Origin: Nemania diffusa
Taxonomy: Eukaryota > Ascomycota > Sordariomycetes > Xylariales > Xylariaceae
Direction: 5' to 3'
Length of the DNA stretch: 64,000 bases
Assembly (NCBI GenBank): GCA_038501195.1
Contig: JBBPUQ010000005.1
Location: 1,426,001-1,490,000 of the forward strand
Both the position numbers and the translations under genes were made by a program. The notes beneath the pieces are model-generated. The model saw only the letters and a program-made list of their open reading frames with translations, ran no database searches and was not told the origin of the DNA. Positions 23,047 through 34,668 of this stretch are shown here, piece by piece (position 1 is the stretch's first letter; each line of letters begins with the position of its first letter).

Positions 23047-24603
23047 TTCTGTTAGTTTAGGGGTTATATTTTATTCGTCTTCTTGTATGTTAGGTTTGCT
23101 TAACTTTTATAATAATTCTGAATAATTCTGAATAGCTCTTATTTTATAAGTGTATAATTAGAATTGAGAACCTATCTACACATTCAATATTACCGACTCT
23201 TGTTTGTTAAATTTATGTATTATCCCTCGTTTCTTAATAGTATGATCTGTTGCTTCATGGGAGGGGGGGTTTCCTTTTATAGCTGTTAGGCGTAGTAGGT
23301 AACACACGTAGAGAGTCCTATCGCTATTTTTTAGCTACTGTATAAACAACAAACAATTCATCCGGGCGTTTCCTTGCTATGTTAACTGAATGAACATGAC
23401 GCCTATAACAAGGGACTAGAGAATGGAATTTGCGTTGTGCTAAACACTTATCATCGGTCATAGCACCGGACCGGTTTTGGTACATTTGGCAAATTGAGTT
23501 CTAGATCTCGCTGGCTGCAGAACGTGTCGCTTACCTGGAAGGATGAAATTGATTGGCCTGATACTCACTGTAAGACGTTGAATTGCGGGGTAATGCGTAT
23601 ATGTACTGTGCTTGATTATTGGTTGTTGAAGTTGACAAGTAGGAGTTCCTCGCGGGCTAAAAAAGAAACCCCCAAATTGCCAGGCGATTATCACTTACCT
23701 AATATAGAATACCTTTGTATAAGCAGTGCTTGGATAGATGACGAATTGTCGGGGTCGGGTTGGACAAAGCCGGAGCTTATGGGCTATAGTCCGTACTTAC
23801 ACCATTTAGATGCTATAGCTGTGCCTTGCAGCTTTGCACCTACCATAACTATCTATATTTATGTCATCTAACTTCTATAGTAGCAGTGTGACAGCTTTAC
23901 TTGACTTGGGAAATAAAAGCTATGTATTACCAGCAAGATGATGTATGTAGATATAAGTACCTACAGTAGGTAGGTCAATGATTATACCATTTGAAGATTG
24001 CTAAGACATAATCCAAGCTTTCCCCGCAAAGGCGTGGCAAAGTGGGTCTAATGCATGCCCTCCTAGCCAATCGGATAGACTATAGAAAAGGCCCGTTTTC
24101 CGTCCGCAAATTCATCGAGTCGAATGTTCGTTCCACTCTTCTCCCACATGTCACCCTTCGTCAACGATTTATCGTCACAACTACAACCACAATCACACCA
24201 CCACACCACTACACCACTGTATCACTCTGGCTGCCGTGTTGTCGCCCACCCGCCTCTACGCTCCGGAGTGGTGATCTCCTCAAAATCCTCACCTAAAGCA
24301 TACCTACCTACCTACATGCGCTCTCCAACAGTCGACAATCTGGTAGTAGTTAACTCGGCCGTCATGAGCCACTTTGCGACTCAAATGCCAACCGACAACC
24401 CCTATCAGCCGATTCTATGAACTTCTCCTCGACACAACGCAACCGAACCCAATCGAGCCCAACATAACACAACACCACATATTCCTCGAACCGTCAGCAT
24501 CTCTCTATTCATTAATCTTACTCGACGCAAACCGTCCTCAACTTGAGGGTTATCGGCATATCGCAGTCCAGTATCTCGTCTTGGCTTTCTACCTACTGTC
24601 AAC
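23047..24603. other. Intergenic, no clear gene
   Basis: A 125-codon frame at 23494-23871 (+) has no recognisable domain. 24,120-24,600 is C-rich and pyrimidine-biased, as often seen in 5' leaders, and probably contains the promoter and leader of the PRELI-domain gene. Confidence 0.4.
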
Positions 24604-25374
24604 ATGGTTCTCACTCGCACCACCAACCACACTTACTCCCACCCGTTTCCGACCGTCACCCTCGCCTTCTTCCTCCGCTACTACTCTCCTCAACTGAACC
24701 CATTTTCCAGCCATGTCCTCTCGACCGATACCATATCATCCCATGTCGACCCTGACACCGGCCGCCTTCACACCACCCGTATTCACCTGAAGAAGTCGCG
24801 CATGCCCTCTGCTGTCGTTAAATTACTGCCCACCAGCGTCACTGGTGGCGGGGGAGACAAGTCTAGCTATGTTCTCGAGACTAGTGTGGTGGACATGCAG
24901 GAGGGTTGGATGAAGACGGAAAGCCGGAACCTAAACTACACTGGCGTGTTGAGTGTAGTGGAGGATCAATTCTATTCGCGCTCGCCGCCAGATGGCTCGA
25001 CCTTCACCCCTTCGGCATATTCTAACGTTACCGCGCTAGCCGCTAGTCGCCCGCGCTCTCCGAATACCTTTGTCACCACTACCCTTTCCTACCGATCGTC
25101 ACTAGGCAACAAGAGGCACGACCGCGCCCATGCGGATTCGGCAGAAACGCCGGATGAGTCGGGGCCGCGGCGTCTAGGTAGCTGGATCTCAGGCTGGGGT
25201 GCCAACCGTATCCAGCGAAGCATCGAGTCAATTGCGTCGAACAAGACTGATGACCAGATCATGAAGTCTCGAGATGGCATGGGAATGGTGCTCGAGCGCT
25301 TACGAAACAACGGAGCCGTTTCTGTACTAAGAGAGTTGAGGCGCCGAGAGGGAAACGCAGTTTTTGATCAGTAA
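24604..25374 (+). CDS. PRELI/MSF1-domain mitochondrial lipid-transfer protein (Ups-like)
   Basis: 256 residues, single exon, starting at ATG 24604. The N-terminal pattern (MVLTRTTNHTYSHPFPTVTL, then AFFLRYYSPQLNPFSSHVLS) and the block ending in TGRLHTTRIHLKK are classic for the PRELI/MSF1 domain. Later motifs include a KTESRNLNYTG strand, and the helix MGMVLERLRNN closes the fold. Ups1/Ups2 proteins work with Mdm35 in the mitochondrial intermembrane space, moving phosphatidic acid or phosphatidylserine between membranes. There is a family-atypical insert of about 70 residues, Ser/Thr-rich, between the core strands and the last helix, common in filamentous fungi. The sequence looks nearer to Ups2/Ups3 than Ups1, but this is uncertain. 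Confidence 0.85.
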   Translation: MVLTRTTNHTYSHPFPTVTLAFFLRYYSPQLNPFSSHVLSTDTISSHVDPDTGRLHTTRIHLKKSRMPSAVVKLLPTSVTGGGGDKSSYVLETSVVDMQEGWMKTESRNLNYTGVLSVVEDQFYSRSPPDGSTFTPSAYSNVTALAASRPRSPNTFVTTTLSYRSSLGNKRHDRAHADSAETPDESGPRRLGSWISGWGANRIQRSIESIASNKTDDQIMKSRDGMGMVLERLRNNGAVSVLRELRRREGNAVFDQ

Positions 25375-26525
25375 TCCCGTTTCCAGCATAGGCTCCTCAG
25401 CATCTATTGTAGCATACATTCACTTTTTCACGCGCGGTTCAGCAAGGCGTTGGGTCACATCTTCGTACGGGGAATGAAAAACGATATCCGAGAAGGGCAA
25501 GGCACAGGGGCTTCAATGAGGGCACTTTTGGCGGTGCTCCACGACGATTCGCGATATTCTACCGGAAGCGAGCAGAAGGATATCGCACCCACTTTCATTA
25601 CTCCTCTCATGTATGATATGTTGTTCGGCATACGAACCCTGTCAAGTCCTACTTGCACTCTTCCCAAGGGTAAGATACTGTATAAATTACGACGAAAATG
25701 ACATATTCAATTACTTTTTCGAAGCATTCTTCAATCTCGAGTGACTAATGACCGTCCGATCGCTCTCGTTAGTCTCAGAGCCTCATTGGGGTCTAACTCT
25801 ACTAGTTAGTTCTACATATAAGTGATTATGGAAAACAATCATCGCTATCTTATACTGCACGACAGGTAGTTAGCTTTATCTATTCGCATCAAAGTTGATT
25901 AGTTCGCCTTGCTACACTCTACAATTATAATGAATCAAAAAAACTATATCTAACTTGATGTCTAATTTCCCACTCACTCTTCTAATTCCTTGCTTCTAGG
26001 CTCGGAAAAATTTAGCAAACCTGGTAAGAAACTGCAGCACGAATGTAAATTGAGAGCTCTACCGTCCAGCCCAAACAGCTTCCTAATCGCAACCCGGCCT
26101 AAGAGATGAACGGCCCTTGCTTAACTAGCTTGTCTAAAATCACAAGTCCAAACTATATTATGAGTCTAATGTGAAGTCACTAAAGCCAAGTGGTTCAAAT
26201 TTGATCCTGCATATGGCCCTGTTTAAAGGCAAGATTTAGCCAGACAACCTCGCCCGCTCAATTCTTGACTCGCCTACAGGTACTCTAATAAGCAAAAGTA
26301 GCTTTATAGGATGGCATAGACACCGGAGAAGTGACTTAAATAGTTGTGATTATACTACTAGAACGATACTCCACGCAACTCCCTCCACAAACATATCATT
26401 TATAGGCCGAGTCTTGAAATGAAGCCAACCCCCTCATTATCAATCGGAAAGTCGAAGGAGCAAAAAGAGAGAAACAAGAGAAAGCCATTACCACCTCCAC
26501 CCTCACTCAACAACACTCCCTCCAA
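25375..26525. other. Intergenic between convergent genes
   Basis: An 83-codon frame at 25450-25701 lacks any recognisable feature. Otherwise no coding signal. Confidence 0.45.
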
Positions 26526-27152
26526 TCACTCGCCCCCCTCAACAACCTTCTTCAACCCACCCATCCACCTCCCAAACCCGTCCTCAAGCTGCGCCCGCGG
26601 CAGCACATACCCCAACAACCCCCCAAACGTCTCCCAGCACGCATAGTGCGTCTCCACGCGCCCACTCCCATCCTCAGCCTCGACCTCGACAAACTCCTGC
26701 ACGCGCTCCGAGCGCAGCAAGAAATACGGCAAGCCCAGCGCCTTCCACGCAACGCGGTACCCCCTCTTCCCCTCTCCCGTCTCAAACGCCTCGAGCGCCG
26801 TGACCTCGATGTCGACCGCGCGCGCCGCGCCCCCAGGCACCATGACGGCGTCGAAGCGGATCTTCGCCCCCGGCGCCGCGTAGCCCTGGCGCGCTGCGAG
26901 GTCGCGCAGCTCGGGGGGCGCGAGGTCTGTAGGTGGGGAGGAGGGGGAGGTGATGGAGGCACGGGGGATGAAGGTGTTCCAGGCGCCGTAGCTGGCGAGG
27001 TCGAGGACTTTTTCTAGGGTGGCGAGGGGGGGGGCCGCGATGCGCGTGCTGCAGGCTACGGAGAAGAGGCCGCCTGGGCCGTGCGTGGGCACGGGGATGG
27101 GGGGGACGCACTTTGCTTCGTGCTGGGGGAGGGATGGCGGGGCGAGGGACAT
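26526..27152 (-). CDS. SRPBCC (START/polyketide-cyclase fold) protein
   Basis: 208 residues, one exon, strikingly GC-rich compared with its flanks. The order of secondary structure and motifs fits the SRPBCC fold: an N-terminal strand with FSVACSTRIAAPP, a helix with LDLASYGAWNTFIPRA, paired strands, a GYRVAWKALGLP segment, and a long C-terminal helix starting near AQLEDGFGRWM. Such proteins form a deep hydrophobic pocket and bind or convert lipids, sterols or polyketides; the ligand here is unknown. No signal peptide. Small fungal proteins of this type are common and mostly uncharacterised. Confidence 0.75.
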   Translation of the reverse strand: MSLAPPSLPQHEAKCVPPIPVPTHGPGGLFSVACSTRIAAPPLATLEKVLDLASYGAWNTFIPRASITSPSSPPTDLAPPELRDLAARQGYAAPGAKIRFDAVMVPGGAARAVDIEVTALEAFETGEGKRGYRVAWKALGLPYFLLRSERVQEFVEVEAEDGSGRVETHYACWETFGGLLGYVLPRAQLEDGFGRWMGGLKKVVEGGE

Positions 27153-28130
27153 TGTGGAGGGATTGGGATTGGATTGGAGTGTGTGGGATGTAAGGTGCTC
27201 ACTAGCTAGAATTGAGTTGGATTTGCTTTGGGTGTGTTGTTTAGTGTGAGTGAGATGGCTCAGTTGATGTTCAATTATAAGCGATCCCGAGGACTTCGAA
27301 CTCCATCTAAGGATGTTTCCCTTTGAAACACCAATGAGATACGTAGTTGTGGGTAGCTTTAACTAGATGCCGAGCATCCTAGTTCACGGCTTACATAAGT
27401 TAGCGGAGTCTTAACCACTATAAGCATGACAGTTCAATATAAAAGGTGAAGTTCAATATATGTGATGTATTTATTATTTATTCATCCATTTTCACGTCTC
27501 ATTCCCTCTCATTTGATTCTCATCCATCATACCTCATATCCTAAAACCCGTGGTCTGGCTCATGACTCGCGGCTCATACCGGCCTGATAGTGTAGTATAC
27601 ATTTTATATTTACATGTCCCCAGTAGATGTATGCTCATCAAATTATTTTGCACATCTTTCCCCCATGCTGAACTCGAATGCGGCTGTGACTCCTCGGTCT
27701 AGTGGGTGGCATTGTGTGTGCCAGGTTCTTAGCAGCCCTAGAGCATCCCATCATCCCATAGGTTGATGCTAAGGAAAACATATAGTTTCCGATAAACGTG
27801 TAAGATCCTTAACTTAGATCCTCTTCCGCTGACATATCAGTAATCCTGCCATACTGCAGTATATCGGCACTATGGGCTCGACATTTTGAAGATGGTATGG
27901 TCTTCTCCTATTAGGAGATGGTTCTCGAATGTAGATGACTGCCTGCTATGAGCCAGTAGGACTTAGTCGCGTCGCTAATATGCTTCGAGGAGCGGCCCAA
28001 GCCACAGGATTCTATCCGAGCCTTAGCTAGGACAGCTATCGTCCTCTCGGAAACGGTCGGCCCTACTAGGAAGTGGTGGAGGGATGCACATTTGCAGTTT
28101 CTAGTACCGTCTCAACCAAGAACCGCCGTT
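27153..28130. other. Intergenic, no gene seen
   Basis: No frame longer than noise. The left 150 bases would be the promoter of the SRPBCC gene. Confidence 0.5.
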
Positions 28131-29801
28131 TCACCCAGCGTCTCTTAAATGCTCATGATAATTTGACTCCATCAATCCTAGTTCATCGAATGAGACTCGT
28201 TCTCCTCTGCTTGTTGCCAGATGTTGTAATTGGTTGAAGAATGCGGCCGGAGTTACGGGCTTCGGGAGCTGATCTTCTGTTACGTCGTTGATTTGGCCGC
28301 TTCCGTTAAGATCGTGTATATAAGCATGAGTCGGGGTGCGAGGGGGCGGTGTGCCTAGCTTCTTTGCCGAGCTGTAATGCCCTATTTTAAATATCCTTTT
28401 CAAGATAACGAATATCACAGGCATACAGCTACAAATGAGGCCGATGTTGAGCTCGGCAGCACTGGTGCGAAGGGGATTAGTTACAAGAAATGGAAAGGGA
28501 TAATGACGAACATACCGTAACGTGTAGCTAGGAATAGAATCCCACGTGAAGTCGTATGATTTTAGCTGGATAAAGCGAAATGCGGTACTTGTTATTGAGA
28601 GTGCGACGGCTCTAAGAAGTGTTAGCTTATATCTTGCTATGCAGGCTCGGCATTCATACAAGAGACCTGTAAGAAATATCCCTAAAATCCCAATCTTTCT
28701 GTTCCGAGGAATTCGCAGCTTGTAGACCATGCTCACGGGTATGATGAGCACATACAAATCAGACACAACGCCGAACAAGCCCACTGCAGCGTTGAGGTTA
28801 TACTGTAACACTAAGAATTAGTTATCGGCGTATGAGGTAATCCCAAGAGAAGCTTCTAGACCTAATTTTGACATGCAAAAGAAAATTTATACTCTCTAGA
28901 GCACAAAGTAAAGAGAATAAATAACCTTGAGAAGTACTTACAACTGGCTGTGAACAGCTGCTTGCCTTCAACTTCTTGGCCCACGCATCCTGATTCGGGA
29001 CCGGAGTCGTCATTGATATCGGAACACAGAAACGTATATTGAGAATGATAGATGTGATGTAAAAGATCACAATCGTCGTGACCCCCACCCATATCATCAC
29101 TCTCGCAATCACATTCGGGGAGAAAACACGCAGGTATAGGGCCAGTAACGCGGTTTTAACAAATAGAGAGCTGAGCGAAAACAATACGATAGAGCTAAGT
29201 GTTCGCTATATAATATGTTAGTTTTTAATCGATAATCGCACGCGACGGCCTAGAAAGAATAAGTAGACGGATGATGTATGATTTACCTCTAAAAAACTGG
29301 CATTGAAATCACTTAGACGCACATCCCACTGATGACGACCTAGGGGGTTTCCGAATACTAACATAACATAAGTATGAAGTAGAGAGACGGGATAGCAGTA
29401 GGATTTCTCATTCAACTTACATGAAAGGGAGAGACCCGTGAAAGCCGTGATACTAGCCTAAACTACCTCATTAGAATGGGTGTATCAAGGACGCCATGGG
29501 AGTAAACTGACCCCAGCGGCAAGGGAGAGGTCTAGTGTATATCAGCATTAGTATATTGACTTTTCTATTAGATCATGTCCTATTACTCACAGTCATCGAC
29601 ACCTAGCGAGTTGGTGATTCTGATACGAGTATAGATTCGCATAGCGAGGAAAACAAGCATCAAGCCATATGTCAGACCAACGACTATCTTGGCTAGATCC
29701 TCCCGCGTTTCGGGGCTATCGAAATTAGACTGGACGCCAGGCGGTGGTGGCAGCGCCGGAATCTGGTCCAGCAGACTCCAATCTGTGTCTGATGAGGCCA
29801 T
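28131..29801 (-). CDS. PTH11-type rhodopsin-domain integral membrane protein, eight exons
   Basis: A 390-residue seven-helix protein of the fungal rhodopsin-domain family. Exons, all in phase: 29801-29591, 29531-29512, 29457-29421, 29357-29287, 29205-28942, 28802-28660, 28611-28516 and 28461-28131. Two are microexons of 20 and 37 bases, supported because they restore the family's continuous motifs DDYLSLAAG and FTGLSLSLFG before GRHQWDVRLSDF. Other hallmarks are SLFVKTALLALYLRVF, the VYNLNAAVGLFGVVSDLYV block and IPVSMVYKLRIPRNRKIG. The last ~80 residues are a cytoplasmic tail. The family includes G-protein-coupled-receptor-like proteins such as Magnaporthe PTH11 and many uncharacterised members; this one lacks the CFEM domain of true PTH11. 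Function unknown. Confidence 0.88.
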
Positions 29802-31599
29802 GGCGAAACCTCAATAGCATTGACAATAATCTATCACGCCATTCTCATGGCCGGGCATCTGGAGGAGTGAGTGCAAGCACGCGCAGCGGTAAGGCGAGTG
29901 TTATGAATGAAAAATATCAGTATGTCAGCAGCCAGCGAGTACTGAGTAAGTGTGTCCTACACAGTAGGTATCCGCACAGGCCGACACATGTCGGTTAGAC
30001 CGGCCAGGTAAGAGGTCGGAGGATCGCCCCTGTCGAATGCCACCTTATGTACATGATACTGCAGCGAGTGGCTTAAGAGGATTCCTTGGCAACTTAGACG
30101 ATCGGCGTTTAATCTGGTACACTACTTCGATAAGGTTTAGTGTAAACTAGGGTACCTGTGAAGGTAGGTACTTTCTATACCGATGCTCTCAAAAAGGAGC
30201 AAGATTGACAATAGTGCACTAAATGCATCTTGGCGTCAGCGTCTGTTCTTTAACAGTGGCTAATGTACAGTGTAGGGTTGCATTAAGGCAGCCTCTCCAG
30301 CGCCTTCAAAAGTGTAAGAGCCGTGGTTTAGTTTGTAAGGTTACAAGAGAGATATATATAAACGAGATATGAGTGGGCACGTCCAGCTGTGCGGTTTCAC
30401 GGTACCTCCCAATTGCTTTGCTGTGTTTACAACGCAGTACTGAAGGATTAAAGCCCATGCAGATGTGAAGTTGGGGTGTTACACTCGGAGCAGAAAGCCT
30501 ACCTATGAGCTATGTACGGATTTGTAAACATGTGGAATCTTGTCCTTCAAATTTGCTCAGACTCAATACATTCAATCAGTGTAAGTAGGTGCTTATATAT
30601 GTATAGAATATCAAATGTGGAGAGTCCCAGAAAGCCTTATCACTAGCAATTACAAGATTACCTACACGATAAACTGCGAGCTCAGGTTGATGATCCCAGT
30701 AGTTAGGATTATTGTAGGGGCCTAAGATGGCGTAGGTAGATCTACCCCAACCTTATATAGAGGTATATACCTACATAGAACACATAAGTAAATCGTAACA
30801 GACCTACCCTCCTAGGTATGTAGTCTCGGGCGTTTTTGGCCGTGTAGAGCTCTCCAGGTGTGTACATACACATAAGTCTTAGATGATACAGGGTTACAGT
30901 TAGCGCACTATCTTCGTATAGGTCTACAGAAATAGATTGAAAGTGATAAACACACACGCGACACCACACATTCAAATACCTAATGTTACTCTTCGATATG
31001 TCACAATGGTTTGAGTTGCGAACGTCAATACCTACTAAGATAGGCATATATAGCAGTTACAACCCCACTGGTGAAAGTATCAGAATGCCGGGGTTTGAAC
31101 CGAAACTGGGGCCTTCGATCTGCAGCTAAGCGAAACTGGAGAAGCACTGGCTTCGCCAAGATTACCAATTAACCATGTGTGTCTTATCCCTAATTAGTGT
31201 TTACACACAGTGCTGTCTGATGTAATATGAGAGTTGTATAGTAAGAAGGCTTTTTAGTTGTGGCTTAAGTCAGAATGTAGCGCCAGTTGAAGACTATATC
31301 TACAGTATGCGTGGCTTTTTATTATCATAGGTGGAGTAAGAACCTTTTACTGTTAAATCCTTACATTTAATAATGAATATGATACCTACTTTCCTTAGTG
31401 CCTATATTAATGCTCGCAAATGGTATTCATGATACCGGACAGTACCAAGGACAAATGTATAAGAACATCCCGCACTCTAGATGATACGCCAACTTCTACA
31501 ACATTAATATCGCTACTTAAAGACTATCTCTCAATAAGGAAGAATTCAATGGCTATCGCCCTCTGACTTGTTTCGCGTCTTAGTCAGCGCAGCATCCGT
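29802..31599. other. Long intergenic stretch without a gene
   Basis: Many short frames, none coding-like. On the minus strand around 31,080-31,180 there is a sequence with tRNA promoter-like A-box and B-box matches but no cloverleaf. Confidence 0.45.
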
Positions 31600-32300
31600 C
31601 AGCGCCGCAATGCTTTGTCTTGGTATCTAGCGACTCATATTTACCCCGAGCGCCTGGTGGAAGTAGTTCCGGAGCTCTGCCGCAATTAAACTATCGACAC
31701 CGTGGCCAGCCTCAGACCGCCTGAAATCGATATTGGAGATATCTTCAGCCATCATCGCGGCATTTGTGGCAATCTCAACTATTCTAAACATTCTACGGTC
31801 CCTCCTACAATTACTTATTCAAACTGCCGGCGGGTACACCCGACTGATGATCTGCCCATGTCGCCATCATCGTCTTCTCGTGCTTAGGCGTTCCAGGACT
31901 TCCTCATGTGATCGCGTCGTTGTGCATCTTCGAAAGCCCGCATGATCAGCGACACCCGCGGATCACTGAACCAGCAAGGCACGGCAATTATAACGGGCGC
32001 ACTAAGCCTTCGCTATTTGCTTTGGCCCCCGAGAGCGTTAACGTCCTGTTCCGCGCGAAAATCTCTACCGTGGTTGAGTCCTCGTGTTCAGACAATATAG
32101 AGCCCCAGTAAGTTGTAGAATCGATCTCTTCAAAGTTGATCCGACATATGCAATATCGATCTAGCCCATGCTTTTCAAGGTCCGCTCCAATGACCCCTTT
32201 GATGTAGAATGAGGCCCAATCTCGATTAACACGTTAATGTGATTCTCATCGACTGCTACTAGCTTCTAGAAACGCTAACTAGTAACTCGAGGTTGGCTCT
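31600..32300 (-). pseudogene. Remains of a highly reducing polyketide synthase (AT, KR and ACP pieces)
   Basis: Three recognisable polyketide-synthase pieces lie in the correct order on the minus strand. At about 32,250-32,170 is the end of an acyltransferase domain with VLIEIGPHS. Near 32,060-32,030 is a ketoreductase-like stretch with ARNRTLTLSGA. At about 31,790-31,640 is an acyl carrier protein with GVDSLIAAELRNYF; the pantetheine-accepting Ser is at 31692-31690. Stops and frameshifts interrupt every frame. Only ~500 bases separate AT from ACP, where a complete enzyme would have several kilobases of DH, MT or ER sequence, so large internal deletions have occurred. The methyltransferase gene 1.4 kb away suggests both once belonged to one biosynthetic cluster. 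Confidence 0.75.
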
Positions 32301-33600
32301 CCGGTACGTAGCGCTGCTGAAAATACTCGACAGATGATCTCTATAAGGGCTCACAGACGACATCCACGGGACGTGAGTATATTCATGCTTCTCATCAAAC
32401 AGCCCTAGGCTACGACATTACGGCCATTAAGACCTCCCTAGACTTCGACTTCTTCATGACACTACAACTAAGCAGAGATATTTCCGAGAAGGGAATAGCA
32501 GAGAGCAGAGATAGATTTAGATTGGACGAGTCGAGCCGTATGTCTGCTGGTAACGCACCCTCTATCTAAGGGGACTGCCTGGGTTTTATATAGTCTTGCT
32601 GGAGGACAAGGAGCTGCGTTGTACTATGTACCGCCCGTAAGTGATATCGTCCAATCCATAAAGGGCTTTGAAACCAAAATGCGAGGACATGTTTGATGAG
32701 ATACTGATAGCAGCCGCAGAGTCAAGTACTAGTCCCAAGGAGAATCCTTTTGAACTAGACGATGCTAATTGCCCCTTTTATGCACAACACGAGCTTCAAA
32801 TATTTTAGTTCTATGCTAACTATCCGGACAAAGCCGCGCAATTTTCAAAGCCTATAGTAGGGGCAACTAGAAGTGACAATCCCTGTTTTCCTAGAACGCT
32901 CTCGTGTTGAACAAATTCTCGTGATGCTGACTCATCCATTGGAAGTGGACCGTCACATCGAAGAATTGCGAGATTTCCCCTAGACAGAGCTCAAAGGTAC
33001 TACTATTAGCGTTGTCGGCAAGAGTGGTTACATCTTGATATATTTGGCTAGAGTATGGGCTTCTAGATCTCGACCTAACCTTCACCATCTGCCCTTAATA
33101 GATACACACGAGATATCTAGCCCTTTTTCCTTAGTTACTCTCATATCTTAGGTTTGTTGTATAAGACGGCCTGGAGAACATGCTGGGCTAAATGTCACGC
33201 GCTGCTTACAGAAAAGGTCAAGGGAGGTATAACCTTCGAGCAGCACAGCTTGTTCGAGTCCTAGTCACTGTAGGGGTGAAAACCCCGCTGTAGAGTATAT
33301 CTTACGTCAATGTACGGATAATTGGTGCGATAGAAACGCTTACTATGTTCCGTTACTTTTATTCCTGGGGTAGAGTCTTCGGGAGGGGGTACGCTGCTTT
33401 TGCCAATGATATCGTTATGGTAGAACACGGCGACAGGTAGCAACGCTTTCTGTAACGTGACATACAACAGATTGGTATGACATTGAGGGGGTGGGAAATA
33501 TAATGCGCGTACATCGATCTTGAATGTATGTGAGGCTTCCGAACTCTAGCTTATAAATTCTGGATTAAGAATAGTATAAAAACCGCTGATCGCCGACCGT
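32301..33600. other. Probable further decayed sequence of the polyketide-synthase locus
   Basis: Broken frames on the minus strand have patchy protein-like composition (for instance around 33,000-33,240 and 32,640-32,760) but I could not assign them to a domain with confidence. No intact gene. Confidence 0.35.
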
Positions 33601-33609
33601 CTATATAAA
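33601..33609 (+). promoter_or_regulatory. TATA-box-like element of the methyltransferase gene
   Basis: CTATATAAAT lies about 100 bases before the ATG at 33709, followed by a C-rich leader. The position is reasonable for a fungal TATA box. Confidence 0.5.
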
Positions 33610-33708
33610 TACGGCAACAACCCCCGATCTCTGTTCTATCTCTCTTGTAAGTAAGCAATAGCAAACCCCAAAACAGGTCCTAACTTATATTGGAAATTAT
33701 ATCCCGAC

Positions 33709-34668
33709 ATGGCCAGCCTCACAAACACCGCCAACATTGTCAAGTGGGGGAAGGAAACGGAGCATAACATGGGGATCACATCTAGAAAAGAGCATTATCT
33801 CGACATCATTCCATGGCAGTACGATCGCTTTCGTGAGCTGCTTGAAAATTATAGCCAAATCCCCCACGACCAAGTTGTAGCCAAGATTTTTAAGACTGTA
33901 AGCTCATCCATCTGATGCCACTTCACATGAAGAGTCCCGATCCTGATCAACCCACAGAGAGAGAAAGCTTGGGGGGTAGCGAAGTACCCTTGCATCGGCA
34001 CTTTCTTGTACATGCGTGTTCTCGAGGATGACTACCCCGAGCTACAAAAAGTCATCAAGCGGCTCAGGGCCCCAGGTTCGCAAGAAAACTTCCTCGAGCT
34101 CGGTGGCTTCATTTTCGCAATGATCCGACAGCTCGCTTTCGAAGGGGTCGATTCCGCCCGACTATACGGAGCCGACCTACACGCAGAATTTGTTGAGCTA
34201 GGGTATGAGCAATTCCGCGACCGTGACACCCTGAAAGCCACCTTCGTTGCGGGAGACATGGTGCTCCCTGATGAAGAGTATGCAGTCAGCGCCCTGCCAA
34301 AAACCCTAGTGGGTAAGGTCTCCATAGTGCACGCATCCAACTTTTTCCATCTGTTCAGTTGGGAAACTCAATTGGTCATCTGCGAGCGAATTATACAATT
34401 TCTTCGACTCGGTTCAGATGCGACAGGTCCAGCCGTTATACTGGGATCGCATTATGGCAGCGTCAAACCTGGAATAACCGAGTTTTTCACTGCTTTCTTG
34501 CATGATGAAACGACATTCCAGTCCCTCTGGGACGAGGTGGGAAGTAAGACGGGAACTCGCTGGAAGGTGAGCCAGAAGATCGTCTCGGATTCGATCCCAA
34601 TGCCGAATGTATTTGGCAAATTTGCGCGCTCCGCCCAATTCGTGGTCACGGAGGTTGTATCTAGTTAA
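33709..34668 (+). CDS. SAM-dependent methyltransferase-like protein of secondary metabolism
   Basis: 299 residues in two exons, 33709-33897 and 33958-34668, joined in phase 0 (GTAAGC donor, CCACAG acceptor). The second exon starts with the REKAWGVAKYPCIG motif. The sequence follows the AusD/Trt5-like family of fungal natural-product methyltransferases: N-terminal HNMGITSRKEHY and IPWQYDRF, then GADLHAEFVELGYEQFRDRD, SIVHASNFFHLFSWETQL, and EVGSKTGTRWKV near the end. The SAM-binding motif I, normally D-L-G-C-x-F-G-x-D in this family, reads ELGGFIFAM here, so the second glycine and the acidic partner are lost. The fold is probably kept but SAM binding is doubtful. It sits beside a dead polyketide synthase, which fits relaxed selection. 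Confidence 0.82.

Noticed and set aside
26552..27111. Arg/Pro-rich ORFs overlapping the SRPBCC gene
   Set aside because: GC-rich shadow frames with biased composition; the SRPBCC frame has domain support.
31080..31180. tRNA-like sequence on the minus strand (A-box and B-box-like matches)
   Set aside because: The T-arm has a central mismatch and the acceptor ends do not pair, so no cloverleaf forms; at most a tRNA-derived relic.
32560..33240. Possible ketosynthase remains upstream of the polyketide-synthase pieces
   Set aside because: A short LDSA-like match was suggestive but too weak, and the frame could not be extended to the DTACSS motif.
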